From Flavobacterium daemonense (lineage in GTDB: Bacteria; Bacteroidota; Bacteroidia; Flavobacteriales; Flavobacteriaceae), in NCBI RefSeq assembly GCF_007341385.1, contig NZ_VJYD01000015.1, forward strand, positions 1 through 64,000: DNA of 64,000 bases, in the 5' to 3' direction. Positions 28,643 through 36,618 of this stretch are shown in pieces. The number at the start of each line of letters is the position of its first letter. Within the stretch, counting starts at the first letter, position 1. Below the pieces are notes generated by a model, which made no database searches, was not told where the DNA came from, and worked only from the letters and a program-made list of their open reading frames with translations. Position numbers and translations under genes: made by a program.

Positions 28643-29911
28643 ATGATAAGCGACATAAGAAAAAAATACATCGAAAATTATAGCGGTTTTCCAAAAGAAA
28701 TTTGGATTTTGACATTGATCACCTTCATAAACAGAACCGGAACAATGGTAATTCCGTTTCTTTCAAAATATATGAGAGAGAACCTGCATTTTGAATACAA
28801 TCAAATTGGCTGGGTAATGGTTTGTTTTGGAGTTGGTTCGTTTATAGGAACGTGGCTGAGCGGGGTTTTGTCTGACCGAATCGGGTTTTATAAAGTAATG
28901 ATTGGAAGCCTTTTTGGCAGCGGAATCGTCTTTTTTATGCTGCAGTATATAACATCATTTGAAGGCTTTTGTTTTTCAATTTTGCTATTAACAACCATTG
29001 CCGATATGTTTAGGCCAGCAATGTTAGTTTCTTTAAATACTTATACACGTAAAGAGAACAAAACAAGAGCACTGGCTTTAGTAAGAGCAGCAACGAGCCT
29101 TGGGTTTTTATTTGGTCCACCTTTAGGAGGTCTAATAATTGTTCTGGTAGGTTATAAATATCTTTTTTATGTAGATGCGGCTACGTGTATTTTGGCAGTT
29201 ATCGTTTTTGTCATTTTGGTTAAAGAAAGAAAATTGCCATTTAAACTGAAAAAAAACAATATCGGCGTAGACAAATATGCCATATTAAAAGACAAAGCTT
29301 TTTTAACTCACATGTTTATTTCGCTGATAACAGGAATCATGTATTTTCAAGTTTTTACAACTTTGACGCTGTACCACAGAGAACAATTTAATTTATCTGA
29401 AGTAAACAGTGGTTTGATTTTGAGTTTCAGCGGTATTTTGACATTGTTGTTTGAATTGCCAATTGTGAATTATGTAGAAAAAAACCGAATCAATAAGCTG
29501 AATGTCATAATGGTTGGTTTAGGATTTATGGTGCTTAGCTACATTCTTTTGTTGACAAATGATAAATGGTACGGAATATTGTACATAATGATGTTTTTCA
29601 TGACGCTTGGCGTAATGCTGACTTTTCCTTTTGCGAATTCATTTGCCATGACCAGATCACACAATAATCAAGAGGGAAGATACATGTCTGTATTTACAAT
29701 GAGTTTTAGTCTTGCGCATATATTAAGCGCAAAAACAGGTTTAGAGATTGTGACTTATGCGAGTTACAGAGCCGATTTTATTTTTATGAGTATGATTGGC
29801 GTATTGGCCATCACATTATGTTATTGGCTAGTTAAAACCGTTGAGAAAGAATCAATTGAGACAAAAATAAAAATAGTGCAATCTATATTTGTCGATAAAA
29901 AGAAAAAATAA
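28643..29911 (+). CDS. MFS transporter
   Basis: 422 residues with about 12 hydrophobic segments. The loop 2-3 motif GVLSDRIGFYKV corresponds to MFS motif A, and VRAATSLGFLFGPPLGGLI in helix 5 corresponds to the antiporter motif C (GxxxGPPxGG). This pattern suggests a drug or metabolite/H+ antiporter of the inner membrane; substrate not identifiable. It follows the BstXI-like gene by 242 bp and precedes the exported Ppx-like gene by 91 bp, so no firm operon is claimed. Confidence 0.88.
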   Translation: MISDIRKKYIENYSGFPKEIWILTLITFINRTGTMVIPFLSKYMRENLHFEYNQIGWVMVCFGVGSFIGTWLSGVLSDRIGFYKVMIGSLFGSGIVFFMLQYITSFEGFCFSILLLTTIADMFRPAMLVSLNTYTRKENKTRALALVRAATSLGFLFGPPLGGLIIVLVGYKYLFYVDAATCILAVIVFVILVKERKLPFKLKKNNIGVDKYAILKDKAFLTHMFISLITGIMYFQVFTTLTLYHREQFNLSEVNSGLILSFSGILTLLFELPIVNYVEKNRINKLNVIMVGLGFMVLSYILLLTNDKWYGILYIMMFFMTLGVMLTFPFANSFAMTRSHNNQEGRYMSVFTMSFSLAHILSAKTGLEIVTYASYRADFIFMSMIGVLAITLCYWLVKTVEKESIETKIKIVQSIFVDKKKK

Positions 29912-30002
29912 GTCTGCTTTGCGCGAAAATGAGTTTTCCAACTCCTTTTCAATGTTTGAATAAAATGAGCTGTTCCTATTACTAATAAAAACACCATTTA
30001 CT

Positions 30003-31079
30003 ATGAAAAAAAATAATGCGTTAAAAGCCATAATTATTTTTGTTTTTTTAATTCCTTCAGCCTTGTTTTCGCAAGAAATTTTTGGCGGAATTGAAATAGG
30101 GAGCAAGGGGGTAAAAATGTCGGTAATAAATGTCCAGAATATTAAAAGAGGAAAATACGATGTAGTTGATTTTTGGACAGAAAATGTCGCTGTCGCAAAA
30201 GGAATAGCTATAAACGGAAAATTAGCGGATGCTGATATTGAAAATGCCTTTAATGTTGCTGCAAAAAATTACACCAAGCTGGTCAAAGAATATAAAGTCG
30301 AAGAAAAAAACATATTTATTGTCGTTTCTTCTGGAGTTGGAATGGCCGAAAATGTTGATGTTCTGCTTCAAAAATTGCGTGTCTTTACAAACATTGATAT
30401 CGCAATTATTTCTTCTGAAATTGAAGCGAAATTATTGCTCAAAGGCTGTATTCCGCCAAAAGAATATGCAGATTCTGTAATTCTTGATATTGGCGGCGGA
30501 AACACAAAAGGCGGTTATGTTGAAGAATTCAATAACGATGATATTTTAATATTTTATCCTTTGACATTAGATTTGGGCACAGTAACTTTTACCGAGAAAA
30601 TAAACAAAAAAGCCAAAACCAATACGATTAATGAATATAATGAATTGCTCTTTAACGCTTTGCCCGAATTAAGAGAACAAACAGATCGTTTGTACAAGCA
30701 AAGTCCAAAAGTTTTTAGCAAAGATAAAATCTACATGTCGGGAGGCGCTGTTTGGGCATTTTATACTTTATATAAAGGAAAAAGCGCAACAGAAAACTTT
30801 AGTCCATTTGAAGTCAAGGAAGTGGCAGAATATAATAATATGATCAAAACTGATTATGCAAAATTTGAAGCCATGGCAGCACAAGACAAAGATGTTGAAA
30901 AGGTTTTAAAAACATATTCGCAAAAACATTTAATTACTGCAAATTCAATTTTACTGACTTTGTTGGAGAAAATCCCAAACGTAAGATCCAAAAAGATCTA
31001 TTTTACAAAACAAGGTCAAATGGCTTGGCTGCTGTCCTATATTGCAGATTCTGCGAAAAGAGTGAGGAATATAAAATAA
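30003..31079 (+). CDS. exported Ppx/GppA-like (ASKHA-fold) protein
   Basis: 358 residues. A clear signal peptide (ALKAIIIFVFLIPSALFSQ) is directly followed by an actin/Hsp70-type nucleotide fold. The phosphate-1 loop is FGGIEIGSKGVKMSVINV, phosphate-2 is SVILDIGGGNTKGGYV (about residues 159-174), and IYMSGGAVWAFYT is the adenosine-like motif. These match exopolyphosphatase/GppA proteins, although the catalytic Glu after phosphate-1 was not assigned. Export is odd because the periplasm lacks ATP and GTP; polyphosphate or a purely structural role is possible. An intrinsic terminator follows at once, so it is last in its transcript. Confidence 0.65.
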   Translation: MKKNNALKAIIIFVFLIPSALFSQEIFGGIEIGSKGVKMSVINVQNIKRGKYDVVDFWTENVAVAKGIAINGKLADADIENAFNVAAKNYTKLVKEYKVEEKNIFIVVSSGVGMAENVDVLLQKLRVFTNIDIAIISSEIEAKLLLKGCIPPKEYADSVILDIGGGNTKGGYVEEFNNDDILIFYPLTLDLGTVTFTEKINKKAKTNTINEYNELLFNALPELREQTDRLYKQSPKVFSKDKIYMSGGAVWAFYTLYKGKSATENFSPFEVKEVAEYNNMIKTDYAKFEAMAAQDKDVEKVLKTYSQKHLITANSILLTLLEKIPNVRSKKIYFTKQGQMAWLLSYIADSAKRVRNIK

Positions 31080-31082
31080 GAT

Positions 31083-31112
31083 AAGGCTGTCGTAAATGAC
31101 AGCCTTTTTTTT
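31083..31112 (+). terminator. intrinsic terminator
   Basis: Arms AAGGCTGTC (31083-31091) and GACAGCCTT (31098-31106) have a 6-nt loop and are followed by a T-run. It starts 4 bp after the stop of the Ppx-like gene. Confidence 0.9.
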
Positions 31113-31180
31113 GTGCTTAAATTAATCACAAAGTATTTTCAAAATTTAAAACTTTGACAATGAAGTAATCGCGAAGTATT

Positions 31181-31490
31181 GTCATTTCGACCGGAGGGAG
31201 ACTCGAGCGATAGCGACTGGCGAAGCAAATCTTCGCGAGAAACTCTACAAAGATTGGCGACAATCTATTGAGAACTGTTTTTTTGTCATTTCGACCGGAG
31301 GGAGAAATCTTAACGAGAAACTCTACAAAGATTGGCGACAATTTATTGAGAACTGTTTTTTTGTCATTTCGACCGGAGGGAGAAATCACACTAGAATTTC
31401 CGCAAAGAAAATCGCCAATCTTTGTAGAGTTTCGAGTGTGATTTGCTTCGCCAGTCGCTATCGCTCGAGTCTCCCTCCGGTCGAAATGAC
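31181..31490. repeat. composite palindromic repeat element, family B
   Basis: The outer 50 bp arms (31181-31230 and 31441-31490) are exact reverse complements, starting GTCATTTCGACCGGAGGGAG. Inside, that 20-mer recurs at 31285 and 31363, each followed by a nearly identical stretch of about 80-100 bp (ACTCTACAAAGATTGGCGAC), and an inverted copy of the inner stretch lies at 31411-31440. A shorter relative is at 63613-63737. It is a noncoding intergenic element; the open frame across it on the minus strand is a by-product of the repeat. Confidence 0.92.
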
Positions 31491-31531
31491 AAAAAGAAGT
31501 CAACTCATTAGTTTTTAGTCTTAATGAAAAA

Positions 31532-31558
31532 AAAACCAGCTCTAAAAGAGCTGGTTTT
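31532..31558 (-). terminator. intrinsic terminator for the beta-helix gene
   Basis: Perfect 12-bp arms AAAACCAGCTCT (31532-31543) and AGAGCTGGTTTT (31547-31558). A long A-run on the plus strand gives the T-run for minus-strand transcription. It lies 12 bp past the end of the gene at 31570-32841. Confidence 0.85.
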
Positions 31559-31569
31559 GTAAAACAGTA

Positions 31570-32841
31570 TCAATCAAACTTTTTAATTCTAAAATCTGGT
31601 TTTCTTCTCAGTGATGAACTGGCAAATAATTCATCGTTTTTAAGTTTTACAAACTCGATTCCGAATTGTTTTCCCTGATACCAATTACTTATAAAAGAAT
31701 TGGTGTCGGTATTTTGAGTTGTTCCAATAATTTTGGTATCGTTAATAAGCAAATCTTTTAGCATTATTTTCTCTAAGTATTCATCAGAAATCGTCACAGT
31801 GTCCGAAAATATGATGAGGTGGCTAAATCCAGATATTACTGAATTAGTCAATGTCAGAAAAGTGTTTTCACGAATTAATATTGCTTCGTGTTTAAGACCT
31901 TCAGTTTCTGTTCCAATATCCTCCGTATGCATCATTGTGATATTTGTAGCATTTACTCGGGTCATTTCTTTTTTACTGTCTAAAACTTCACCTTTTCTAG
32001 TATCGACCGTTTCCATTTCAAAACATCTCGATCCGTAACTATCTGATAGAAACGGACTTCTTATGGCAATACTATTAGATAAATTGCATTGAACACCTTG
32101 CGTAAAATCAAAATCATCATCGGCAGATCGCATTGATACTAAATTAGCTGCGTTTACATAACCTCCATAAAACTGAAAAGAATCATCATCGCAAGATGTG
32201 ACCTGAATATATTCTAGTTTTGTTTTGCTCCCAACTCCCGCCAGAGATAGTCCATTAAGAGGCTTATTAGCAGTTGTTTTTTTTCCAGAAAACTCAATTC
32301 TTACATATTTTAAAATTCCAGAATCGCTCTCTTTGTTATCGCCGCCATACATTGCTTTTTGCGGGTCAAGATCGAACTCTAAAGTACCAATGCCGCCGGT
32401 TTTATTTATTGGCGCATCTCCTAAAAGAATAATACCGCCCCAGTCACCAGCATTTCTATCTCCCGTAGCTTTATTGGAAGTAAAAACGATTGGATCAGTT
32501 TCGGTACCTTCAGCATTGATTTTTGCCCCTTTTGTAATGACCAATGTCGTCAGCGTGTCAGTATCGCATCGTATCAATGTGCCTGGCTGAATGGTTAAGG
32601 TTGCATTTGGAGCAACATAAACGGTACCGACTAATACATAAACATTTTCTTTTTTTAAGGTCATGTTTGCGGTAATCGTACCGGTTATTATTATAGAAGC
32701 TTCATTGTAGCTGGTCGTTTTTGGATTAAAATTTGTCCACATGTTCAACCAGTTAGTGTCACCATTAATACCTTTAATGTTTTGTCCTTCAGTCACTATT
32801 GTGAAAGTAAAAAATACAAGTAACAGTAAATTCTTTCTCAT
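31570..32841 (-). CDS. exported right-handed beta-helix protein
   Basis: 423 residues with a signal peptide ending near VTEGQ. The sequence shows the start signature of a large bacteroidetal family: ITGTITANMTLKKENVYVLVG, PNATLTIQPGTLIRCD, ITKGAKINAEGTETDPIVFTSN, then GDWGGIILLGDAPIN. This is followed by parallel beta-helix rungs (LKYVRIEFSG, LEYIQVTSCDDDSFQFYGG, DDDFDFTQG). The family is sometimes mislabelled multidrug transporter; it has no membrane segments here. Function unknown, presumably extracytoplasmic. No T9SS sorting domain was seen; the C-terminus (RRKPDFRIKKFD) is instead the usual family end. Confidence 0.7.
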   Translation of the reverse strand: MRKNLLLLVFFTFTIVTEGQNIKGINGDTNWLNMWTNFNPKTTSYNEASIIITGTITANMTLKKENVYVLVGTVYVAPNATLTIQPGTLIRCDTDTLTTLVITKGAKINAEGTETDPIVFTSNKATGDRNAGDWGGIILLGDAPINKTGGIGTLEFDLDPQKAMYGGDNKESDSGILKYVRIEFSGKKTTANKPLNGLSLAGVGSKTKLEYIQVTSCDDDSFQFYGGYVNAANLVSMRSADDDFDFTQGVQCNLSNSIAIRSPFLSDSYGSRCFEMETVDTRKGEVLDSKKEMTRVNATNITMMHTEDIGTETEGLKHEAILIRENTFLTLTNSVISGFSHLIIFSDTVTISDEYLEKIMLKDLLINDTKIIGTTQNTDTNSFISNWYQGKQFGIEFVKLKNDELFASSSLRRKPDFRIKKFD

Positions 32842-32920
32842 AACTTCTTATTTTAATGTTAGTATTAAAAGAAAAAAGGCCAACCAGTAAATAGTCAGCC
32901 ATTTTTCAATTTTCAATCAA

Positions 32921-33298
32921 TTATAATTTAGAAGCGATTTCTTTTTTATACTTGTTAAGAATTGCTTTGGTCATTCCTAAATTTGCTTTAGTAGAATCTA
33001 CTGCGAGATAAATCATGTATAGGTTATTCTCTGAGATATCAATAATGTGAATTTGAGACGTCAAGGTGATCATAATGTCTGAAACAACTTGATTTTTAAG
33101 TCCTAATGCGCTTACCGCATTCATTTTTGCTTTTACAACTTCAAGGTTAAAAGCTGATGCTAATTCTGGATCAAAATCTGCAAGTGCTGAAAGTGAAAAG
33201 TAAGACATTCCACTTTGAATTTCTGCAATTGAAACTGCGATGAATCCTGGTACATTTTTTTCTAAATCGTCTCCGAATTGTTTTAAAAAATCTGACAT
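32921..33298 (-). CDS. small roadblock/LC7-like protein
   Basis: 125 residues, no signal peptide. The predicted alternation of strands and helices (GFIAVSIAEIQSGMSYFSL, then EVVKAKMNAVSALG, then IMITLTSQIHIIDISENNLYMIYLAVD, and a final helix TKAILNKYKKEIASKL) fits the roadblock/LC7 longin-like fold. Bacterial roadblock proteins usually regulate small GTPases; no GTPase gene is adjacent. It is 79 bp upstream of the beta-helix gene on the same strand. The fold assignment is by eye and moderate. Confidence 0.5.
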   Translation of the reverse strand: MSDFLKQFGDDLEKNVPGFIAVSIAEIQSGMSYFSLSALADFDPELASAFNLEVVKAKMNAVSALGLKNQVVSDIMITLTSQIHIIDISENNLYMIYLAVDSTKANLGMTKAILNKYKKEIASKL

Positions 33299-33937
33299 AA
33301 TTTGGGTATATTAAATTGGTTATTAATTTGTTTTTGTTCAACATCATTGTTGACATTGCAAATATATTTTGAAAAAGATTTTGAGCTCTTTTCTCTTGAA
33401 ATTGATTTTCTTTTTTTTTCTCATTTTTTTTTGAGTTTTCTTTTTTTTTGAAATCTACTTTTACGAAAATACTGACAATGAGATTGTTATGATTTTTATT
33501 TTTGTAACCATTTAGTGGTAGTTTTTCAGAATATTTTAAAAAACGAGGTTTTTGGGTTAATTATCAGATAATGAGGTGTTTATATTTTATTTTTTTTACC
33601 ATCAAATGGTGGCGAAATTCTGATTTTTGTCTTTTGATTTTCTATAAGTGCTTATTTTATTGTGTATTGGAAATTGTGTTTTGTTTTTTTAACCTCCTAA
33701 TGGTTTTATTTTATCTAAAAAAGTGGCCAAAATATGCGATATGTTGAAAATAGTGCGCTAAGCAAGTATTTTTACGTGAGAAATCACTTCATAACAGAGA
33801 TCGTTTTTATAAAAACGAGATGGAAAAAGTGCAAAATTGAAGTGTCGAAAAAAAAGAATAGTTTTTAAAACAAAAAAGGAACGGTTTTTTTAAACCATTC
33901 CTTTTCTATTTTTACATTAAATTTTGAAAAATATCGC
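33299..33937. other. long AT-rich intergenic region with three spaced imperfect palindromes
   Basis: No gene is recognised. Three similar imperfect palindromes, each preceded by a T-tract, occur at 33506 (AACCATTTAGTGGT), 33597 (TACCATCAAATGGTGG) and 33691 (AACCTCCTAATGGTT), about 91-94 bp apart. A terminator hairpin closes the region at 33872-33904. Confidence 0.45.
33872..33904. terminator. bidirectional terminator
   Basis: Arms around AAAGGAACGGTTT and AAACCATTCCTTT pair with a single mismatch, with A-rich and T-rich flanks. It lies about 35 bp beyond the end of the minus-strand lipoprotein gene at 33938. Confidence 0.65.
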
Positions 33938-34957
33938 TTAATTTTTTTCGAAATAAAGATAATTGGTATTGCTATTTACATCACGCAATCTTATTAAGGA
34001 ATTGTTGAATTCAAACAATTTCCAGTTATCGTTCAATTTTTTTAGTAAATCTGAATTGAAGTTCAGCTGAACTTCCCTAACGCCGTTTTGTAATTTCGTA
34101 TCCCATTGGCCAGTTTCAGAAGAAGCGCCTTTAGAAGCAATTACCGTTTTATCACTTTTAAATGTAAACGAATAACCGGCATAAGAAGCCGTTTTATCTG
34201 AGTCAGCGTAATAATAAGGTATTTGCCAAGAACCGTTTGTAATTGTATTTGTAAAATCAAGCGTTACAATATTATTTTCGGGACAATAATCAATGGCATA
34301 TTTTATGGCATTTTCAAAATCTAAATTGCTGGTAATCGATTTTGTCTGATTATTATAATCCACGATAGAAATTGGATATTGCAGCGAAATATATTGACTG
34401 CCGGTCAAATCTTTTATAAAATTAAAAAATGCCTTGTCACTCGTGATTGATGTAGAACTTGCAGCTTGACTGGCGCTGTTGTAAATATTTATAGTAATAG
34501 GATAATTGATATTTAATCCGTTGATTTTAGATAAAAGATCAGGATACTGATTCCAATAATTGATTAAAGAATTAAAATCGGATTCATTTGGGATTACTTT
34601 TTCAATATAATTATAGTAAACCATTGTTACCGGAAAATTTATTTTCACAACATCGTCGTCGCTATTGCTGGCATTGATATTATCGATTACTTTTTGATAA
34701 TCGGCTGGCGAATTAACCGCAATTTGCGTATTGTTGACCGTAACCGTATATGGAGGTTTTATAGTACAATAAGTAGATCCGTCGATTACATTGTCTTCGA
34801 CTGTTTGAACCATTGCAACCCTTTGAAGATAAGAGGTTAGCGGAGAAGCATTTGTAACTGTTCCTTGTGTAGTATTGACTTGCTCATCCATTTCATTTTG
34901 ACAAGACAACAAGAAAAACAAAACTGCAATTGATAAATATTTTTTTAAAGGGAACAT
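33938..34957 (-). CDS. repeat lipoprotein of unknown function
   Basis: 339 residues with a lipobox (FFLLSCQNE). The body holds about four degenerate repeats of 45-50 residues with the pattern NFPVTMVYYN, NYPITINIYN, QYPISIVDYN followed by an (I/S)-x-S-x-x-DF segment (ESDFNSLINY, SDKAFFNFIKD, NLDFENAIKY). The C-terminal 90 residues (YSFTFKSDKTVIASKGASS, then VQLNFNSDLLKKLNDNWKL) resemble a small beta domain often found ending bacteroidetal lipoproteins. It is divergent from the ECF sigma gene across a 195-bp region, so it could belong to that regulon. Function not known. Confidence 0.6.
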   Translation of the reverse strand: MFPLKKYLSIAVLFFLLSCQNEMDEQVNTTQGTVTNASPLTSYLQRVAMVQTVEDNVIDGSTYCTIKPPYTVTVNNTQIAVNSPADYQKVIDNINASNSDDDVVKINFPVTMVYYNYIEKVIPNESDFNSLINYWNQYPDLLSKINGLNINYPITINIYNSASQAASSTSITSDKAFFNFIKDLTGSQYISLQYPISIVDYNNQTKSITSNLDFENAIKYAIDYCPENNIVTLDFTNTITNGSWQIPYYYADSDKTASYAGYSFTFKSDKTVIASKGASSETGQWDTKLQNGVREVQLNFNSDLLKKLNDNWKLFEFNNSLIRLRDVNSNTNYLYFEKN

Positions 34958-35099
34958 ATTTATATTTTTACAAAGATAATAAAATTTAAGAAGCTGTTTT
35001 TTAATAAATTGTCATCCATTATTTCGGTTTTATTTTTTCAATCTCAAATGATTGCGTGAAATAGACCTTTCTGTTTTTATAAAACAATCAGCTTTGATT

Positions 35100-35108
35100 T
35101 TACCCTAC
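35100..35108 (-). promoter_or_regulatory. TTACCCTAC word upstream of ECF sigma gene
   Basis: This is the reverse complement of GTAGGGTAA, which occurs after the sigma gene (35671) and upstream of the redox cluster (39221). It lies 44 bp before the sigma start, facing the divergent lipoprotein gene. An ECF-controlled element is inferred from recurrence only. Confidence 0.35.
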
Positions 35109-35152
35109 TTAAAATAAAAACAAATACATTTACATTGTAAATTGAAAATCGA

Positions 35153-35668
35153 ATGCCAGCCAAAAACGAATCAAATACTTGCGACGAAATCATTTTTTCG
35201 TCTTTCTTCAAAAGTCAGATAAAAGCACTTCGGAATTTTCTTTTTTACAAATATGGCAATATGGAGCAAGCCGAAGATTTAGCCCAGGAAGCTTTTGTAA
35301 AACTTTGGAAAAACTGCGCGTCAGTTCCATTAGAAAAAGCAAAATCATTTATTTATACCGTTGCAAATAACAGCAGCCTCAATGAAATTGCGCATCAAAA
35401 AGTGGTTTTGAGATATGAGAAAAACTTCACGGGCCTTGATAAAACAAATGAAAGTCCTGAATATATCTTAGAAGAAAAACAATTTCAGGCGAAACTTTTG
35501 AAAGCCATTGAAAATTTGAACGAAAAACAGCGCATTGCATTCTTGATGCATCGAATTGACGGAAAAAAATACAGCGAAATAGCATTAGATTTAAATATTA
35601 GCGTAAAGGCAGTTGAAAAACGCATTCATTTGGCTTTATTGAGTTTACGCAAAGAAATTGATTTGTAA
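35153..35668 (+). CDS. ECF RNA polymerase sigma factor (FecI-like)
   Basis: 171 residues. Region 2 is seen in YKYGNMEQAEDLAQEAFVKLWKN segments (about residues 35-60) and region 4 in NEKQRIAFLMHRIDGKKYSEIA followed by ISVKAVEKRIHLALLSLRK. It is followed by a FecR anti-sigma gene and a TonB-dependent transducer gene, the standard cell-surface signalling trio. It should direct transcription of the trio and perhaps of nearby targets when the receptor binds its ligand. Gap to fecR is 50 bp and contains a GTAGGGTAA word. Confidence 0.93.
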   Translation: MPAKNESNTCDEIIFSSFFKSQIKALRNFLFYKYGNMEQAEDLAQEAFVKLWKNCASVPLEKAKSFIYTVANNSSLNEIAHQKVVLRYEKNFTGLDKTNESPEYILEEKQFQAKLLKAIENLNEKQRIAFLMHRIDGKKYSEIALDLNISVKAVEKRIHLALLSLRKEIDL

Positions 35669-35670
35669 AA

Positions 35671-35679
35671 GTAGGGTAA
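35671..35679 (+). promoter_or_regulatory. GTAGGGTAA word between sigma and anti-sigma genes
   Basis: Identical to the word at 39221-39229 and the complement of that at 35100-35108. It starts 2 bp after the sigma stop codon and 48 bp before the fecR start. It may be part of an ECF promoter or an RNA element. Confidence 0.35.
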
Positions 35680-35718
35680 ACCCTGTTCCAGTTGTTTTAA
35701 TAAAATAATAGCAGTACA

Positions 35719-36618
35719 ATGAAAAAAAATCACTTATTAGCCAAATGGCTCAGCAACGATTTATCTGAAGATGAATTAGCTGCATTTGAGGCAAGCCCCG
35801 ATTTTGAAAAATACCAGAAAATAAAAGAGTATACTGCTCATTTAGAAGTAGATGATTTTGAAGAAAATAATATGCTGGCGAACATTCTTAAACAGGAAAA
35901 AGAAGCGCCAAAAGTGATTCCGTTATACAAAAAATGGATGTTTCGAGCTGCAGCAATATTTGTTTTGGCTTTGGGAATTACCTTTGCCATGAAATTTTTC
36001 ATGCCACAAACACAAACGGCAAATTTTGGCGAAAAAACCTCTTTTTCATTACCTGATAATTCTGAAGTTGTACTGAATTCAGGTTCTGAGATAAATTATA
36101 AAAAATGGAATTGGGATCACAACAGACATTTGGAATTAAAAGGAGAAGCTTACTTTAGAGTTGCCAAAGGTCGAAAATTTGAGGTTCAGACCAATCTCGG
36201 GAAAGTGACGGTTCTAGGTACGCAATTTAATGTCAAAGCCAGAAAAAATAGATTTGATGTCGTTTGTTACGAAGGACGTGTGAAAGTAAATTATGATAAT
36301 TTCCAAATTTTATTGACGCACGGACAAAGTGTAACTTTCGAAAACGGAAAACAAGCCAGAACGACTACAAATTCGGTTAAACCAGAATGGATTGACAATC
36401 AGATATGTTTTTCTAAAGAAAATATCAGAAGTATTCTAGATGAAGTTGAAAGGCAATATAATATCAAAATCGAATTAAATACAAAAGATACAACTTCCTT
36501 GTTTACAGGAAAATTACCCGCTAATGACTTAAATATTGCTTTGCAGATTATTAGTACGACCTATCATTTGGAGGCTAAAAAAGTTTCCGGAAATAAAGTA
36601 ATTTTTGACGAAAAATAA
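35719..36618 (+). CDS. FecR-family anti-sigma factor
   Basis: 299 residues. The cytoplasmic N-terminus (LLAKWLSNDLSEDELAAFEAS) binds the sigma factor. One TM helix at about 75-93 (MFRAAAIFVLALGITFAMKFF) leads to the periplasmic FecR domain (FGEKTSFSLPDNSEVVLNSGS, LELKGEAYFRVAKGRKFEV, TVLGTQFNVKAR) and a C-terminal STN-like/DUF4974 domain (ENIRSILDEVERQYNIKIEL). It transduces the receptor signal to the sigma factor. Its stop codon TAA directly abuts the ATG of the receptor gene, indicating co-translation. Confidence 0.95.
   Translation: MKKNHLLAKWLSNDLSEDELAAFEASPDFEKYQKIKEYTAHLEVDDFEENNMLANILKQEKEAPKVIPLYKKWMFRAAAIFVLALGITFAMKFFMPQTQTANFGEKTSFSLPDNSEVVLNSGSEINYKKWNWDHNRHLELKGEAYFRVAKGRKFEVQTNLGKVTVLGTQFNVKARKNRFDVVCYEGRVKVNYDNFQILLTHGQSVTFENGKQARTTTNSVKPEWIDNQICFSKENIRSILDEVERQYNIKIELNTKDTTSLFTGKLPANDLNIALQIISTTYHLEAKKVSGNKVIFDEK

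Noticed and set aside
31126-31503. 125-residue open frame on the minus strand
   Set aside because: It runs across the family B repeat; its internal protein repeats merely mirror the DNA repeats and it has no domain or start context.
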